Positions 48,704 to 58,929 of a DNA stretch of 64,000 nt are shown piece by piece; the first letter of the stretch is position 1; every line of letters starts with the position of its first letter. Position numbers and translations under genes: made by a program. Under the pieces are notes generated by a model. That model was not told the origin of the DNA. It made no database searches and saw only the letters and a program-made list of their open reading frames with translations. Source of the stretch: Trichopria drosophilae (Eukaryota > Arthropoda > Insecta > Hymenoptera > Diapriidae); contig CM059582.1 of NCBI GenBank assembly GCA_030407085.1, positions 13,311,501-13,375,500 on the forward strand, read 5' to 3'.

Positions 48704-49580
48704 TACACTCAGAAAAAAAGTAGTTGATAATAGTTGAATGACCATTTTATTACTATGAATAATAATGTGAAATGAGGACTGTAGGCATGGTAATAGTTAA
48801 AATAACTATTCGAAAATAGTAAAGTTTAACTATTGTTTCATGATTAAAAATGCTACTTATCACAATAGACAAATACACTCAACTAATTTGAAATAGTCAT
48901 TTCAGAAAATTACTACCTTCACTGAGAGAAATTGTATACAAAATTGTCATAAAAAATATGGAAAGGAGTCAATATTTCCTTTTGTAAACTACATACATAT
49001 CGTAGCATATGAAAGGTCCACTTTTCTCCCTTCGTTCTTTGTTTAAGATAAACAAGGAAACAAAGAGAAAAACAAAAAATCAATACTGCGCTAAGTTTGT
49101 GAATGTCACACTCTAGACTGTTAAAAAATGTATTTTGCAATTGGTCATTATACACACAAATTTCAATGTCGTGTAACTACTTCAATAACGGGAGCCACGA
49201 GTTCGAAGAAAAAAAGTTGCGAACGCCGCGTCGCCACCTGGCGGCATCAAAATACACTGAGTGCGGCAGTCTTTACCATGGATTTATAGTAAATACAAAC
49301 TTTAACTATGAATAATAGTAAATATAAAGATTTACTACGAGACAGAGTGTGAAATGAGTACTGTACGAGATTATAGTAATTTTAACTATATTTGTCATAT
49401 TTATTTAAATCATTCTACATAGTTGATTTCTTTAACTATGAGGAGATAGTTGGTGTAACAAAATTATAGTAAACTCGACTATGAAAGTGGTAAATTTAAC
49501 TACTTTTCATAGTAGTTTTATTTATATTTTTCCAACTATGTAATATAGTCAATTTAACGATGAATTTTTTTCTCAGTGTA
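48704..49580. mobile_element. TIR MITE (ACACTCAGAAAAAA), copy 2, 877 bp
   Basis: Same orientation and structure as the copy at 46250-47091, with the same TIRs. It is about 35 bp longer because of small indels, including one near 48984-49020. The central 250 bp is the best conserved. The frame 49103-49315 corresponds to the one in copy 1. Confidence 0.9.
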
Positions 49581-49610
49581 CGTATTTTTTTAGTAGACAA
49601 ATTGTAACTT

Positions 49611-49855
49611 ATACACACAAAAAAATTTTCTTGGTAATTGTACCATTACAAATGGCAATTTTGGGACGTACCTTCAGAAATTAAAAAATTGCCATTTTAC
49701 TATAAGTTCTTACAAGTTTTACTTTTGAGAAAGTAAAAATTACAATAAAATCTAGTAACTTTTACTAATAAAAGTGATAATTTTCTCCATTTTACAAGTT
49801 TGTCCGATAATTACCATCTGAAATGATAAATCTACCAAGAAAATGTTTCTCGGTA
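49611..49855. mobile_element. Short MITE, about 245 bp
   Basis: AAAAATTTTCTTGGTAATTG near 49621 is mirrored by CTACCAAGAAAATGTTTCTC near 49832. Inner words AAATGGCAATTTT and TTACCATCTGAAATGATAAA pair loosely. It is AT-rich and non-coding. Confidence 0.65.
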
Positions 49856-49970
49856 ATCACCACTGGTAATCAATAGCAACTATTAAGCACTATGCCGATT
49901 AAAAGTATACGAATGATATATTTCACTATTGTATGAGTATTATCTTTTTTAATCGGGCCATAGTTTCAAA
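49856..49970. repeat. Right part of the CCAATAGT-type complex with a hairpin
   Basis: GGTAATCAATAGCAACTATT resumes the vocabulary of the mosaic to the left. GCCGATTAAAAG near 49893 is mirrored by CTTTTTTAATCGGGC near 49947. Confidence 0.5.
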
Positions 49971-52900
49971 TACAAAATATTAAGTATTAAGTGTTTATAA
50001 AATAGTTATCATGCTCATCTCGGAAACTAAACATTCCTTAACTTCGAATCCCGGTTCGACCACATTTTTTTTTATTACCACAAAAGAGAATATTCATGAG
50101 ACTGATACCGATCTGGAATGAAATTGATAATATCTAAATATTGACTGTGTAGATTCTATCTAGTATTTGTTTTCATTGTTTATTTGTCTGTGTCGGCCTG
50201 AATGATGATGATAAGAACCCAGCTCATTAGCCGCATAAATTGCATAAAGCAGCAAGTTAATCTGACCTGCGTTGGGTTAATTACTTTCAATCAAGTATGG
50301 GAAATTCAGATCAGAGAAAATTGATGCTACAATGATTTGAAAATATGTAAAACGATATTTAAAACTTTCAAAATCACAAAGTAGCTATTGAACCAAAACT
50401 TATAAATTCTGTGGATTATCCATGAACGACCAGGTTTAATGCTGTTGTATCATTCATGACTGTTGGTCGGGCACAATCATGAAACAGTGCAGAATCTTCT
50501 CGGTCGTCATTAAATTATGATACCCAACAATTGATTCCTATGTGAACATCCCAAACGTCAATTTACATAAACGCGGTCGCATTTCTGGTCGTCGTAACGA
50601 TGGTCAACCATAATGACGGTCGTTACTACTGTTTGTCCTTGAGCAAATAAATGGACGCCACGATGACATTGAGAAATATTACCGAGAATCGGAATAAACC
50701 GTCATTAGCAGATACCGTCACGTAGTGTTTATAGCGTTTATACGTTGTCAGTCTCCGTTAACGCACTCGTAATTTCAACGTAATACCCATTGATTTTACG
50801 TGTGAGAACTTTAGTATGCAGCCATTGTTCGTCATCAATGAATCCTATTGAATGGCTTATTATATATCGCGGTTAAACCAGTGGAAACAATTGTAACCCT
50901 TGAGGAGGAACTACTCATGCGAATGTCAGATAATTCCAAATATTAACGAAAGACAACAGTAAATTTCTGCTATTATAGAGATATTTTCTAATATAAACAT
51001 AAAATAGGTTAAAATTGTTTTGGACTCAACTACCTACTTCGTTTCTATGATATATCAGATTACAGTCAATTATACAAGCGAGTAATATACTGCTCGTGTG
51101 TTATCAAGTGTAATCCGATGTAATCGAGCTATAATTGTTAAAGCTTGAATTATGTAAGTATCATTCATGTGTAAAACGTTTCCAGGCAAAAGATCCCTCT
51201 CGTAATTAATCCTACGTGCACTAGGGCTCTCCAATATTCTGCCAAATAACGTACAAATACATCTCCTGTATGCAGCTTTGTGTATCTCCCCATTCCTATT
51301 TGCATGATTATGACGTTACTCAATGTAGATATGCGATATGACCGATTTTAATGTGATATTTGTCCGATAGTGTATTGTACTACTGATTCGAAAATCAGCT
51401 ATCTTAGAACTGTACTTTAATTAGATAAAGCAAACTAATGGACTGGGCATGTTTAATACAAGAATTTTCCTTGTAATTTAGTTAGTATTTTCTAAATATT
51501 AACAAATAATGAGTTTCTATAATCACCAAACTTTGAAACAATTGGCTCACCAGATATGGAATATTATTTTTGGATTCTAAATGGCGCCCAACTTCGAAGT
51601 TGATTAAACACCTGAACGACTATTTAGTGCCCTCAAAAAATATCATATTTCAAAACATTCCAGGCCTAAATCGGGATTCATTTACACGGAAGTTAGGAAT
51701 TTAAAGACTTCCAATAAAGTTAGATAAAGGTCGAAGTTTTTAAAAAATCTATGGGAGGAAAATAAACATTGCAGAGCTGTCATTTTCTTTGATCATCAGA
51801 TATCCTTAGCATCGGTTTTGCGTTTTCATGAAAACACGATGCACTGGCTGTATGACCTGGATTGATCGTACATTGATTACTTAATAGTCAGCATGCGAAT
51901 CCATGTATTGGCATAAAAGGATGGATGTGGATGTAGCAATGCTTATTATCGCACCGTCGTATATCATTGAATGTCCCAGCACGTATTTCCAATGGCACGT
52001 TAGCCCCGGTATATTACAACACACGTCGAAGCACATACTTGCGCATATCTAGGTAAATACTGACACGTGTTGGCTCATAGTAGAAATTTCCACATAACGT
52101 AGCTATCATGTATTGTAGGTTCTATACCATACTGCATACGGCAGTCGCTTTTTACCCCAAACCTCCTCCACGGTATGCAATGCGCGAGGTGGAAGTTTTT
52201 ATCGCCCCTAAAACAAGAGCATGGCTTAATGACTGTAGATATATAGGATGGTAAATCTGAAACTCGGAAACCGTGAGGAGTCTCCAGCGGTTACTATTCA
52301 AAAATTGATTTATTTTCTTACCAAGTGTAATCCAGGGATCTCATAATTTTGACATTTTTTAATGTTTATATGCAAATAGCACACCGAAAGGCAATCACAT
52401 TAATATTGACTAAAGACTGAAACACGCAGCATCACGGGTAACCCTCACGTCGTAAATGGGACCATCGATCGATAAAGACCGATGGAATGGGATACCGGCG
52501 TTCTTAAAGTAATCTCTCATTCCATCCCAAGCTCATCCCGAGCAGAGGATCAGCCCGTCAACTCTTATTTACGACGCTATTTATCCATTATTACATATAC
52601 ACTCATAATGTGTACGAAGATGTATAATATTCGCGACTGACAGAAAAGGGAATAAATATTAATGACAATCTACATTGTTAATTTAAAATTTTAACATTTA
52701 TTTTATTTACTAAGTAAATCTGAGACTTTATGGGATTACGTTATTCTAATAGGCTTCTTTACATATTATTTACGACCATGTCTAGGAATAATATTTACTC
52801 TTGTATCCAAAGCATATAAAAGAATCACGTCAAGCCATGAGCGAGTGTGGATAGCTTTAGAAATGTGAACAAGAATGCAGTGCGTCGAAGCTTTCAGAAT

Positions 52901-53043
52901 TCCCCTTTCATCCCAGGCACAAACTCGATTGTTGTTTTGTTAGCTTATATCAAACATCTTCTTTCGGTTACATTCTAGATTTTAAGAAATTTACATTCTA
53001 TATTTATAATTAATTATAACTATTTATACAAATTTTGATGAGG
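49971..53043. other. Low-copy DNA upstream of the receptor exon
   Basis: No ORF with family features and no repeat structure. Patches at 50440-50800 and 52080-52570 are CpG-richer. The latter includes a CATCGATCGATAAAGACCG stretch. If the receptor assignment is right, this is the 3' end of its last intron. Confidence 0.45.
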
Positions 53044-53076
53044 ATTTTTTTATTGACTGTTGTTCTTTGTTTACAG
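53044..53076 (+). other. 3' splice site of the receptor terminal exon
   Basis: A T-rich polypyrimidine tract runs into TTTACAG, the AG lying at 53075-53076. An ATTGACTG at about 53052-53059 is a plausible branch-point region. The downstream reading frame enters in phase 0. Two later AGs (in TGCAG and CATGCAG) lie within 20 bases, but the first AG after the tract is normally used. Confidence 0.75.
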
Positions 53077-53706
53077 TGCAGTGCTCATGCAGTCCGATGT
53101 TTTGCTGGAGGTCCACGTAAGAGCAACGAGTCTCAGTGCCCGATGTTGCAAAGACCGGAAAAGCAAGCATCGACGACGTCCACGTCCACAACACCGCTGC
53201 CAACAACAAAGTCCAAAGTTATTCGAAACCACATGAGCAGCACGTGCAGCGTTACGAATTCGCCACATCAAAAAAAGTTGGGTCTACAGTTAGCTAGGGA
53301 AAGGAAGGCGAGCACGACCCTGGGAATCATCATGAGCGCATTCACCATCTGCTGGTTACCATTTTTCGTACTGGCTCTCGTGAGGCCATTTTTGAGCGAC
53401 GGCGATGAGATTCCTCCCTGGTTGATAAGTTTGTTCTTGTGGATGGGATACTGCAATAGTCTTCTCAATCCCATAATTTACGCGACGACAAATCGGGACT
53501 TCCGAACACCTTTCCGAGAAATTCTCTACTTCCGCTGCGGTGGTCTCAATCATATGATGAGGGAGGAATTCTATCAAAGTCAATACGGGGATCCAGTGAA
53601 CAATTACGTAACGAGATCTGGTGACGACAGCGCATCCAGGATCGACAATCATGGTGTCGAATCCATCGACATTACCGCGAATCCTCCAAACGAGAGTTTT
53701 CTGTGA
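53077..53706 (+). CDS. 5-HT7: 5-HT7-type serotonin receptor, last coding exon (TM6-TM7-C-tail), partial gene
   Basis: This is the 3' terminal coding exon of a class A amine G-protein-coupled receptor. The best family match is the insect 5-HT7 serotonin receptor, a plasma-membrane receptor usually coupled to Gs and cAMP. The exon encodes 209 residues. Residues 1-78 are the Ser/Thr-rich end of intracellular loop 3, ending in a basic RERKAS segment. TM6 (about 80-103) carries the CWLP toggle-switch motif at 92-95. TM7 (about 115-137) carries NPIIY at 131-135. Helix 8 follows (RDFRTPFREILYF), with Cys154 as a likely palmitoylation site, then a REEFYQSQYGDP tail and a C-terminal NESFL. The ESFL end matches my memory of fly 5-HT7 and looks like a PDZ ligand. 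The exon starts after a strong acceptor (AG at 53075-53076), in phase 0, and stops at TGA 53704-53706. An in-frame ATG at 53035 lies in the intron and is not a start. TM1-TM5, including the amine-binding Asp of TM3, are not in this window. Another amine receptor is possible but less likely. Confidence 0.9.
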   Translation, partial: CSAHAVRCFAGGPRKSNESQCPMLQRPEKQASTTSTSTTPLPTTKSKVIRNHMSSTCSVTNSPHQKKLGLQLARERKASTTLGIIMSAFTICWLPFFVLALVRPFLSDGDEIPPWLISLFLWMGYCNSLLNPIIYATTNRDFRTPFREILYFRCGGLNHMMREEFYQSQYGDPVNNYVTRSGDDSASRIDNHGVESIDITANPPNESFL

Positions 53707-54600
53707 TCCACGTGAGGTAGCGCCTCCCGTTCCAGTCTTCGTGAATGCACAACTCGAACTTGAAACATCACAAACTTCGGACGAAACAATAGTGAAACAA
53801 GCATCGTATCGGTCTTGTGAAAAACAAAACAATTAATATTCGATTGATGCTAGTGACATATTCACGATTGTAATTTATGTCTGGAATGGGAAGCACAATA
53901 TAGACGCTTGCGGCATAAACTTTTAGATTATAAAATTCGATGTCTGAGAAAAAGTTACCGGACACTGAGTATGATTGCTGTTACATAATCTCGATGATTA
54001 ACTATATTGCCGAAAATCAACGTGTCGGTGGTGAAATGTTAGGACAATAAGTGTGTGGCTCGGCGTTAGGAATCGACCGTGTATAGACGCACCTCTAAAT
54101 TAGTAGTGGGCATGAACTAGTTTTAAATTAACGCGAATGCGACGATAAAACTAATGTGAATCATCCACGCTGGATTAGTGCGAATTACGTCATAGTCGTG
54201 GCCAGCGAATGTAAAAAACTACTCGATTTAACAATCTACTCTTGCATCGTCATGACACTTCGTCTCTTGAGTTTGCCAACTTGTTCTTACCGCCCCGTAT
54301 AGGTTCAGTTAACGAAAAATTTGTCTGCCGATTTACTATATTTTTTAAATTTTATTTCAAATTGATAAAAAAAATATTTAGCAGACAGAAAGACAATGAC
54401 GTAATTTCGAAATTTCTTGACCGACTTTAGATATTATATTAGACGTCGTTGAACTGACGATGGATTTCTTTGTGTTTAAACAAGTTTATGTTTTATTTTT
54501 AGGTTTGAGATCAACTTCAAAATCTCTGGTAAATCCTTACTAAATAAAGTTATACGTATTTAATGGTAATAAATGTGAAGAGTAACCTGTTTTTTTCCTC
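53707..54600 (+). other. Probable 3' UTR of the receptor gene with clustered polyadenylation signals
   Basis: After the TGA no further receptor frame continues. The first AATAAA hexamers downstream are at 54543-54548 and 54568-54573, followed by a GT/T-rich stretch near 54588-54598, which suits cleavage around 54590. Another AATAAA lies at 54721-54726 and could serve a longer form. This gives a 3' UTR of roughly 0.85-0.9 kb. The assignment is by signal and position only; the true end needs transcript data. Confidence 0.5.
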
Positions 54601-56479
54601 GGCATTGTCACTCTCGTGTTGGTCTTCGCGAACAATCTTAAATGAGAATTTTTACATATTTCGTACTTTAAAAACGACTATGGGTAAAAATTGAGCGGTT
54701 GGATCATCTTAGCAAACGCAAATAAACATAAGTAACTATAATCTGCGGGTGACGATTAAGTGCGAGAACGTTGAAACGATTCGCAGGTCGATCGATCCAT
54801 CCTGTGTGCGACAATCTGTGAACGGAAGATACCCACGTAGTTGAACATGACCGTTATAGATATTACGATTATACTAAATAGTATGGCTATGATAATAATA
54901 TAAAAAAGTATATATATATGTATTATAAAACGAGGTATTAGTGTCAATAGATTATTATTAAAATCATTAGTAATCGGTCTATTATAGAATTCAAGGGCAA
55001 TCGGTGTTTCGCAATAACTAGGCGACAATTTCGTTTCCACGTCGACTATTCGATTATATTTGAAGCGCAGCATAGACACGAATTCGGAGGTTTTGGTCAA
55101 CCATGTTTCCTATTAGTTAATGGCCCTTGGGTTTGGCATTGCGCTTCAAATGTAATTACGTAATTGACGAATAAAATTGTATTTATCTAAATAGCATCCG
55201 TTAAATTTGCGTACGCTGCCTTGCAGATACGATAGAGCAAGCTGAATTCGTTTGTACGTCGTGAGCCATGACAAAATGGGAAAATATCAAATTGCGTGAA
55301 TAGTTTATTTACCCTACGAAATCGAGGGAATTTTGTTGACATTTGAACAAATAAATTTTATTAGGTTAGAACGTTTCGACGGAGACGTTTACGAAATAAA
55401 TAATTTTCTTGAAAGTATATGTTCTATTCACTCATTCCAAATACCCTTTATCAATCATTTATCTCGTGTATGCATGGAAAGGGGATAGGAATGTAATGAC
55501 TTTAAGCCCTAGGGCAAAAATCACACGCTGTGCCTCCCTATTAGTCCATTAAGTCCCAAAATAAATATTTTTTGTTAATTTTTAAAGCTTCATTCTGAGC
55601 AAAGGATATGGATTAATATTGGCTTAAAAACTGGTTATTAACGAGTATGTTCTTTTCATTAGCGTAGTCATATGAGAATTTTGTTGAAAATGTACACTGA
55701 AATGTGTTCTAAAACAAAAATGGCGACATTTAAATAACAAAAAAAAAACACTTTTTTCATATTGAATGTCTAATGTCCAGTTTCAGCCAAAAATGTAGAA
55801 AATTATCCTAGATTATAAGAGAACATTTGTTTTCTGCATAAAACCAGAATTAAATAACGTTTTGGAACAAAACCAAATTTGGGGGGGTTTCGTGTTTCAT
55901 ATTGCATGCGCCATTTTAAATGTTTCAAATTTAATTACGTAATGGGGAAAAGCGTCTTTTAAAACATACGTGTACCATATCTTACAATAATTCCAGCAGA
56001 TGTTTGTGCAGTCATTGGTTGATTTTTTTATCACAACATGTCCATTGTGGCTTTTTTTTGGAGGTTATAAATATTTGGGTTTTTTGAACATTTGCAAATA
56101 TGGCGTTTGGATAGATTTATATTCAGTTATAACTCTCATAGTAAATTATAAGTATTAGGTATCGATTAATAGTACCTAATCTGTTACCGATAGAGAAGAT
56201 GTATTACTTACCGTCTCCAAGGAAACCAATCTCTAATTTACCGACTAAAGGTAAGTAAAAATAGTACAAGTGTCGATAATACAGAATACTGTAGTATTTA
56301 ATGGGCGTTACCGTCTGTCGTCGAGAAGAGTTTTGTTGTACGTTACCTTATTGCTGCTATGTAGAAATTAAAAAAAAATAATCATTCGTCAAATAATTTT
56401 TCTTATTATGTTCTTTAGGAATGAGCACAAATTATATATTTAAAATCTAATCTTACTATCTTAATAACTTAGTAATTAA
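54601..56479. other. Downstream flank of the receptor gene
   Basis: A minus-strand frame of 114 codons (54756-55100) has an Ile-rich hydrophobic middle, caused by AT-rich DNA, and lies within or just beyond the likely 3' UTR; I do not call it. A repeat related to 22745-22860 lies at 55597-55700. The rest is unremarkable. Confidence 0.4.
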
Positions 56480-56597
56480 TAAAATTGTACATTAAGGTCA
56501 GGTCAGGCTGTAAAGCAGCTATAGCTGTGTCTCGCCTTTTGTACTATTGTATTGTACAATAAAGACATTTATTATTATTATTATTATTATTATTATA
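56480..56597 (+). mobile_element. 3' end of a non-LTR retrotransposon with an ATT microsatellite tail
   Basis: A CAGGCTGTAAAGCAGC stretch, then GTACAATAAAGACATTT, leads into about nine ATT units (56568-56596). An AATAAA-containing terminus running into a simple-repeat tail is typical of non-LTR 3' ends. No coding part is preserved upstream. Confidence 0.55.
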
Positions 56598-57689
56598 TTA
56601 ATACTGCACTCCATGAGAAATCAATATGTACTTCAAATGCTCCATTGTTGACAGCATTTTTTAAATTTTTATTTACTAATAACCCTACCCATGTGTCAAT
56701 TTTGACATTTCTTAGTGCGTTTCGCCGTTTTAGCCCAGTAAATCTGAAAGAGGTCATGCCATTTTCAAATGCTTAGTGATGAATTTGGAATTTTTTAATA
56801 CTGCATCAACTCTTATTTTATGGTCGATGGAGTTAATACCAAGGTTTTACACTAAACGATTGTAACCAGAAGCAGTAATTTGTACACGTGCTGGAGATTT
56901 CCTGAATACGCAACAGTTAAACTCTACTTATTAGCACAAAGTATCAACATAAACTCCATCGTTGTCAGCCCTAAGCTTGGTTAAGGAAGAAAGAGGATTA
57001 CTCAGGATTTGGAACTCAAATTTTCCTTAATATTATGTAATACCGATATATAACCAATTCGATGAAATAGCTGTGCCTTACCGAAATAGTTAAAACTTTT
57101 CAAAACAATCGAACTTTTCATACAACTATGACGATATTTGTATATATAAACAGGCAAGCGTATAAATATTTTCTGGGTATACTCTGATTAATTAATTTTA
57201 ACGTCAAAATGTTTTAATAACAATCATTCAAACAAAAAATTACCAATTGTCTGAATTTGTTGTTAATTTGTCGTAAAATTTAAAAAAAATATTTTTTTTT
57301 TATTATCTTATTTTTATTAAGCATCGGGTGTAAATTCCTTATTTATAACAATAATTTACAAGAAATATAATAAGAGCGAATAAATTGAAAGAGTTATTAC
57401 AATAGTAACGATTTTAAGAATTCAAAAACTGCGTAGTACCTGTGTAGTGAATTTATTGTACGAAAGCTAAATTTTAACGCAATATTTTTATAATTCTGGT
57501 CAAATAGAGACAGGCTCCTTGGATTAAAAAGATAGAAGTTTAACAAGTAAGCCTCCGATTTACATTTGCTGTAAAACATAAAGAACTAAGAGAACGTATT
57601 TTTTTTTAGTAGCTGAAAACTTATTAAAGGAAAGAAATAGACTCCTAAAAATCTACATTTTTCAAAATTTAGAGCATCACGCAACAACT
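56598..57689. other. Interval with a possible decayed minus-strand ORF
   Basis: A 54-codon minus-strand frame (56593-56757, opening MTSFRFTGLKRRNALRN) reads more protein-like than its surroundings. Short further frames upstream of it continue to about 56960. I recognise no family. It may be a remnant of a mobile or viral-type gene. The interval 57000-57690 is AT-rich and featureless. Confidence 0.25.
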
Positions 57690-58325
57690 ACTCCTCTATT
57701 GGTCCAGGAGCCTACAACGTTTTTCTCGTCAGACTTTTAGGATACTTCCCTTGTAATATGAAAACAAAAAAGAACATAACTCCCCCAAAAATGTTGAAAA
57801 TTGAAAAAAAAAACAGTAAAATTTTAATCATTTTAATCCGTTTGGCTTTTTGTTTATAAGATTGAAACGTTGTCAACTTTGATATTTCAAAGTGACAGGC
57901 GGATTAAAATGATTACTGTTTTTTTTTCATTTTTCAAAATTTTAGGGACGAGGGTTGTCAACCCACCCTTGGGAATTGCCAGACTTATCTTTCTTTCTTT
58001 ACATGTTATAAGAAATATATGGTAAACGTTGTAGCCCTATTACTATGATGTATCGAAATCCGCTCGATAACTCTTGGACATTATTTCGATCATAACTCCG
58101 ATTTTCACCTTCGCAGAGGTCTTACTTTTTTTTATAAGATTAAACCATTGTTAACGTTGACATTTCAAAGCGCCATTTTTCAATATTTTAGGGAGGGAAG
58201 GGGCGGACTAGTGTTTTTTGTTCATATTCCAAGGAAAGTACCCTGAAAGTTTTAGCTGTATTATTATTTTGTAACGAAATACGTTACTGGCTCCTGGACT
58301 ATATAGAGGTCCATTTGTAGTCCTG
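57690..58325. mobile_element. Foldback element, about 0.64 kb
   Basis: The left end CCTCTATTGGTCCAGGAGCC (57692) is mirrored by GGCTCCTGGACTATATAGAGG (to about 58311). The arms continue through AATATGAAAACAAAAAA and its counterpart TTTTTTGTTCATATTCC. The interior has a direct repeat (57855-57960 against 58130-58200: TTATAAGATTxAAxCxTTGT, ATTTCAAAG, TTTTAGGGA). It also has an inner pair CATTTTAATCCG/CGGATTAAAATG. Non-coding. Confidence 0.75.
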
Positions 58326-58349
58326 ACGCATTCTATGGTAATTTATATA

Positions 58350-58800
58350 AAAATAAAATAATATTGGACCTAAGGGAACTACTCGTTGCACCCCAGAAGA
58401 AATTGGACATGCAGTCGAAATAGCATCCTTTTAACTCTTTGTATTCTATCAGATAAATACGATTCAAGTGACCTGAATAAAGACCTCGGAAAACTTATAA
58501 TATTCAATGCACTTATTAAAACGTCAGGATCGAATAATATTATTAGCAACCTTCAAAAAATCAAGATAAATAGTGTCCACTTGGGAGTGCTCTTCGAACT
58601 CCGAAAATAGTAGTAATAAATTCGTGCATATTGATTTCCCCTTCATAAAGCCATGTTTGTTTTCTATAATGTAACGAGCTGGTACGTCATATAATTTAAT
58701 TGACATAATGGACTGAAGCAATTTACGAACGTAATTTATGAAGCAGGTGATAGTTCCTTACAGAAATTTAATCGCCATTCTTGAAAACAGGAGAAATAAA
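58350..58800 (-). mobile_element. Non-LTR retrotransposon RT fragment C (Jockey/CR1-like), degenerate
   Basis: Minus-strand reading gives pieces of a reverse transcriptase in order. First PVFKNGD-like, then HGFMKGKSICTNLLLLFSEF with QVDTIYLDF (the fingers/palm region with the catalytic-Asp strand; FSKAFD is degraded to FLKVAN). Last come YLSDRIQRVK and, in another frame, SSGV followed by PLGPILF, corresponding to the usual SGVPQGSxLGPLLF motif. Frameshifts and stops make it inactive. Both element ends are missing. Confidence 0.75.
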
Positions 58801-58929
58801 TATTTCCTTTTTTTTAATGTGTCTTTATTTTTTGTTGCATCAACATCCTGTTCATTACCGACAGTATTATATTATATTTTATAGTACTTCAATATATATA
58901 TTGCTGTCGGGGGTATACTTATTCATCAT

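Noticed and set aside
50036..50066. TTCGAATCCCGGTTCGACCAC, resembling a tRNA T-arm and 3' end
   Set aside because: The five bases on either side of the TTCGAAT loop do not pair, and no A box or cloverleaf is present upstream. At most it is a tRNA-derived repeat remnant.
53035..53076. ATG at 53035 as the start of a 223-residue protein with a signal-like MMRIFLLTVVLCL segment
   Set aside because: This hydrophobic stretch is the translated polypyrimidine tract of the intron. The TTTACAG acceptor and receptor homology place the exon start at 53077.
53356..53832. 158-codon minus-strand frame opposite the receptor exon
   Set aside because: It is antisense to the receptor coding exon and has no domain of its own; the receptor reading explains it.
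54756..55100. 114-codon minus-strand frame with an Ile-rich membrane-like segment
   Set aside because: The hydrophobic run comes from an AT-rich tract, and the frame overlaps the probable receptor 3' UTR or flank; no family features.
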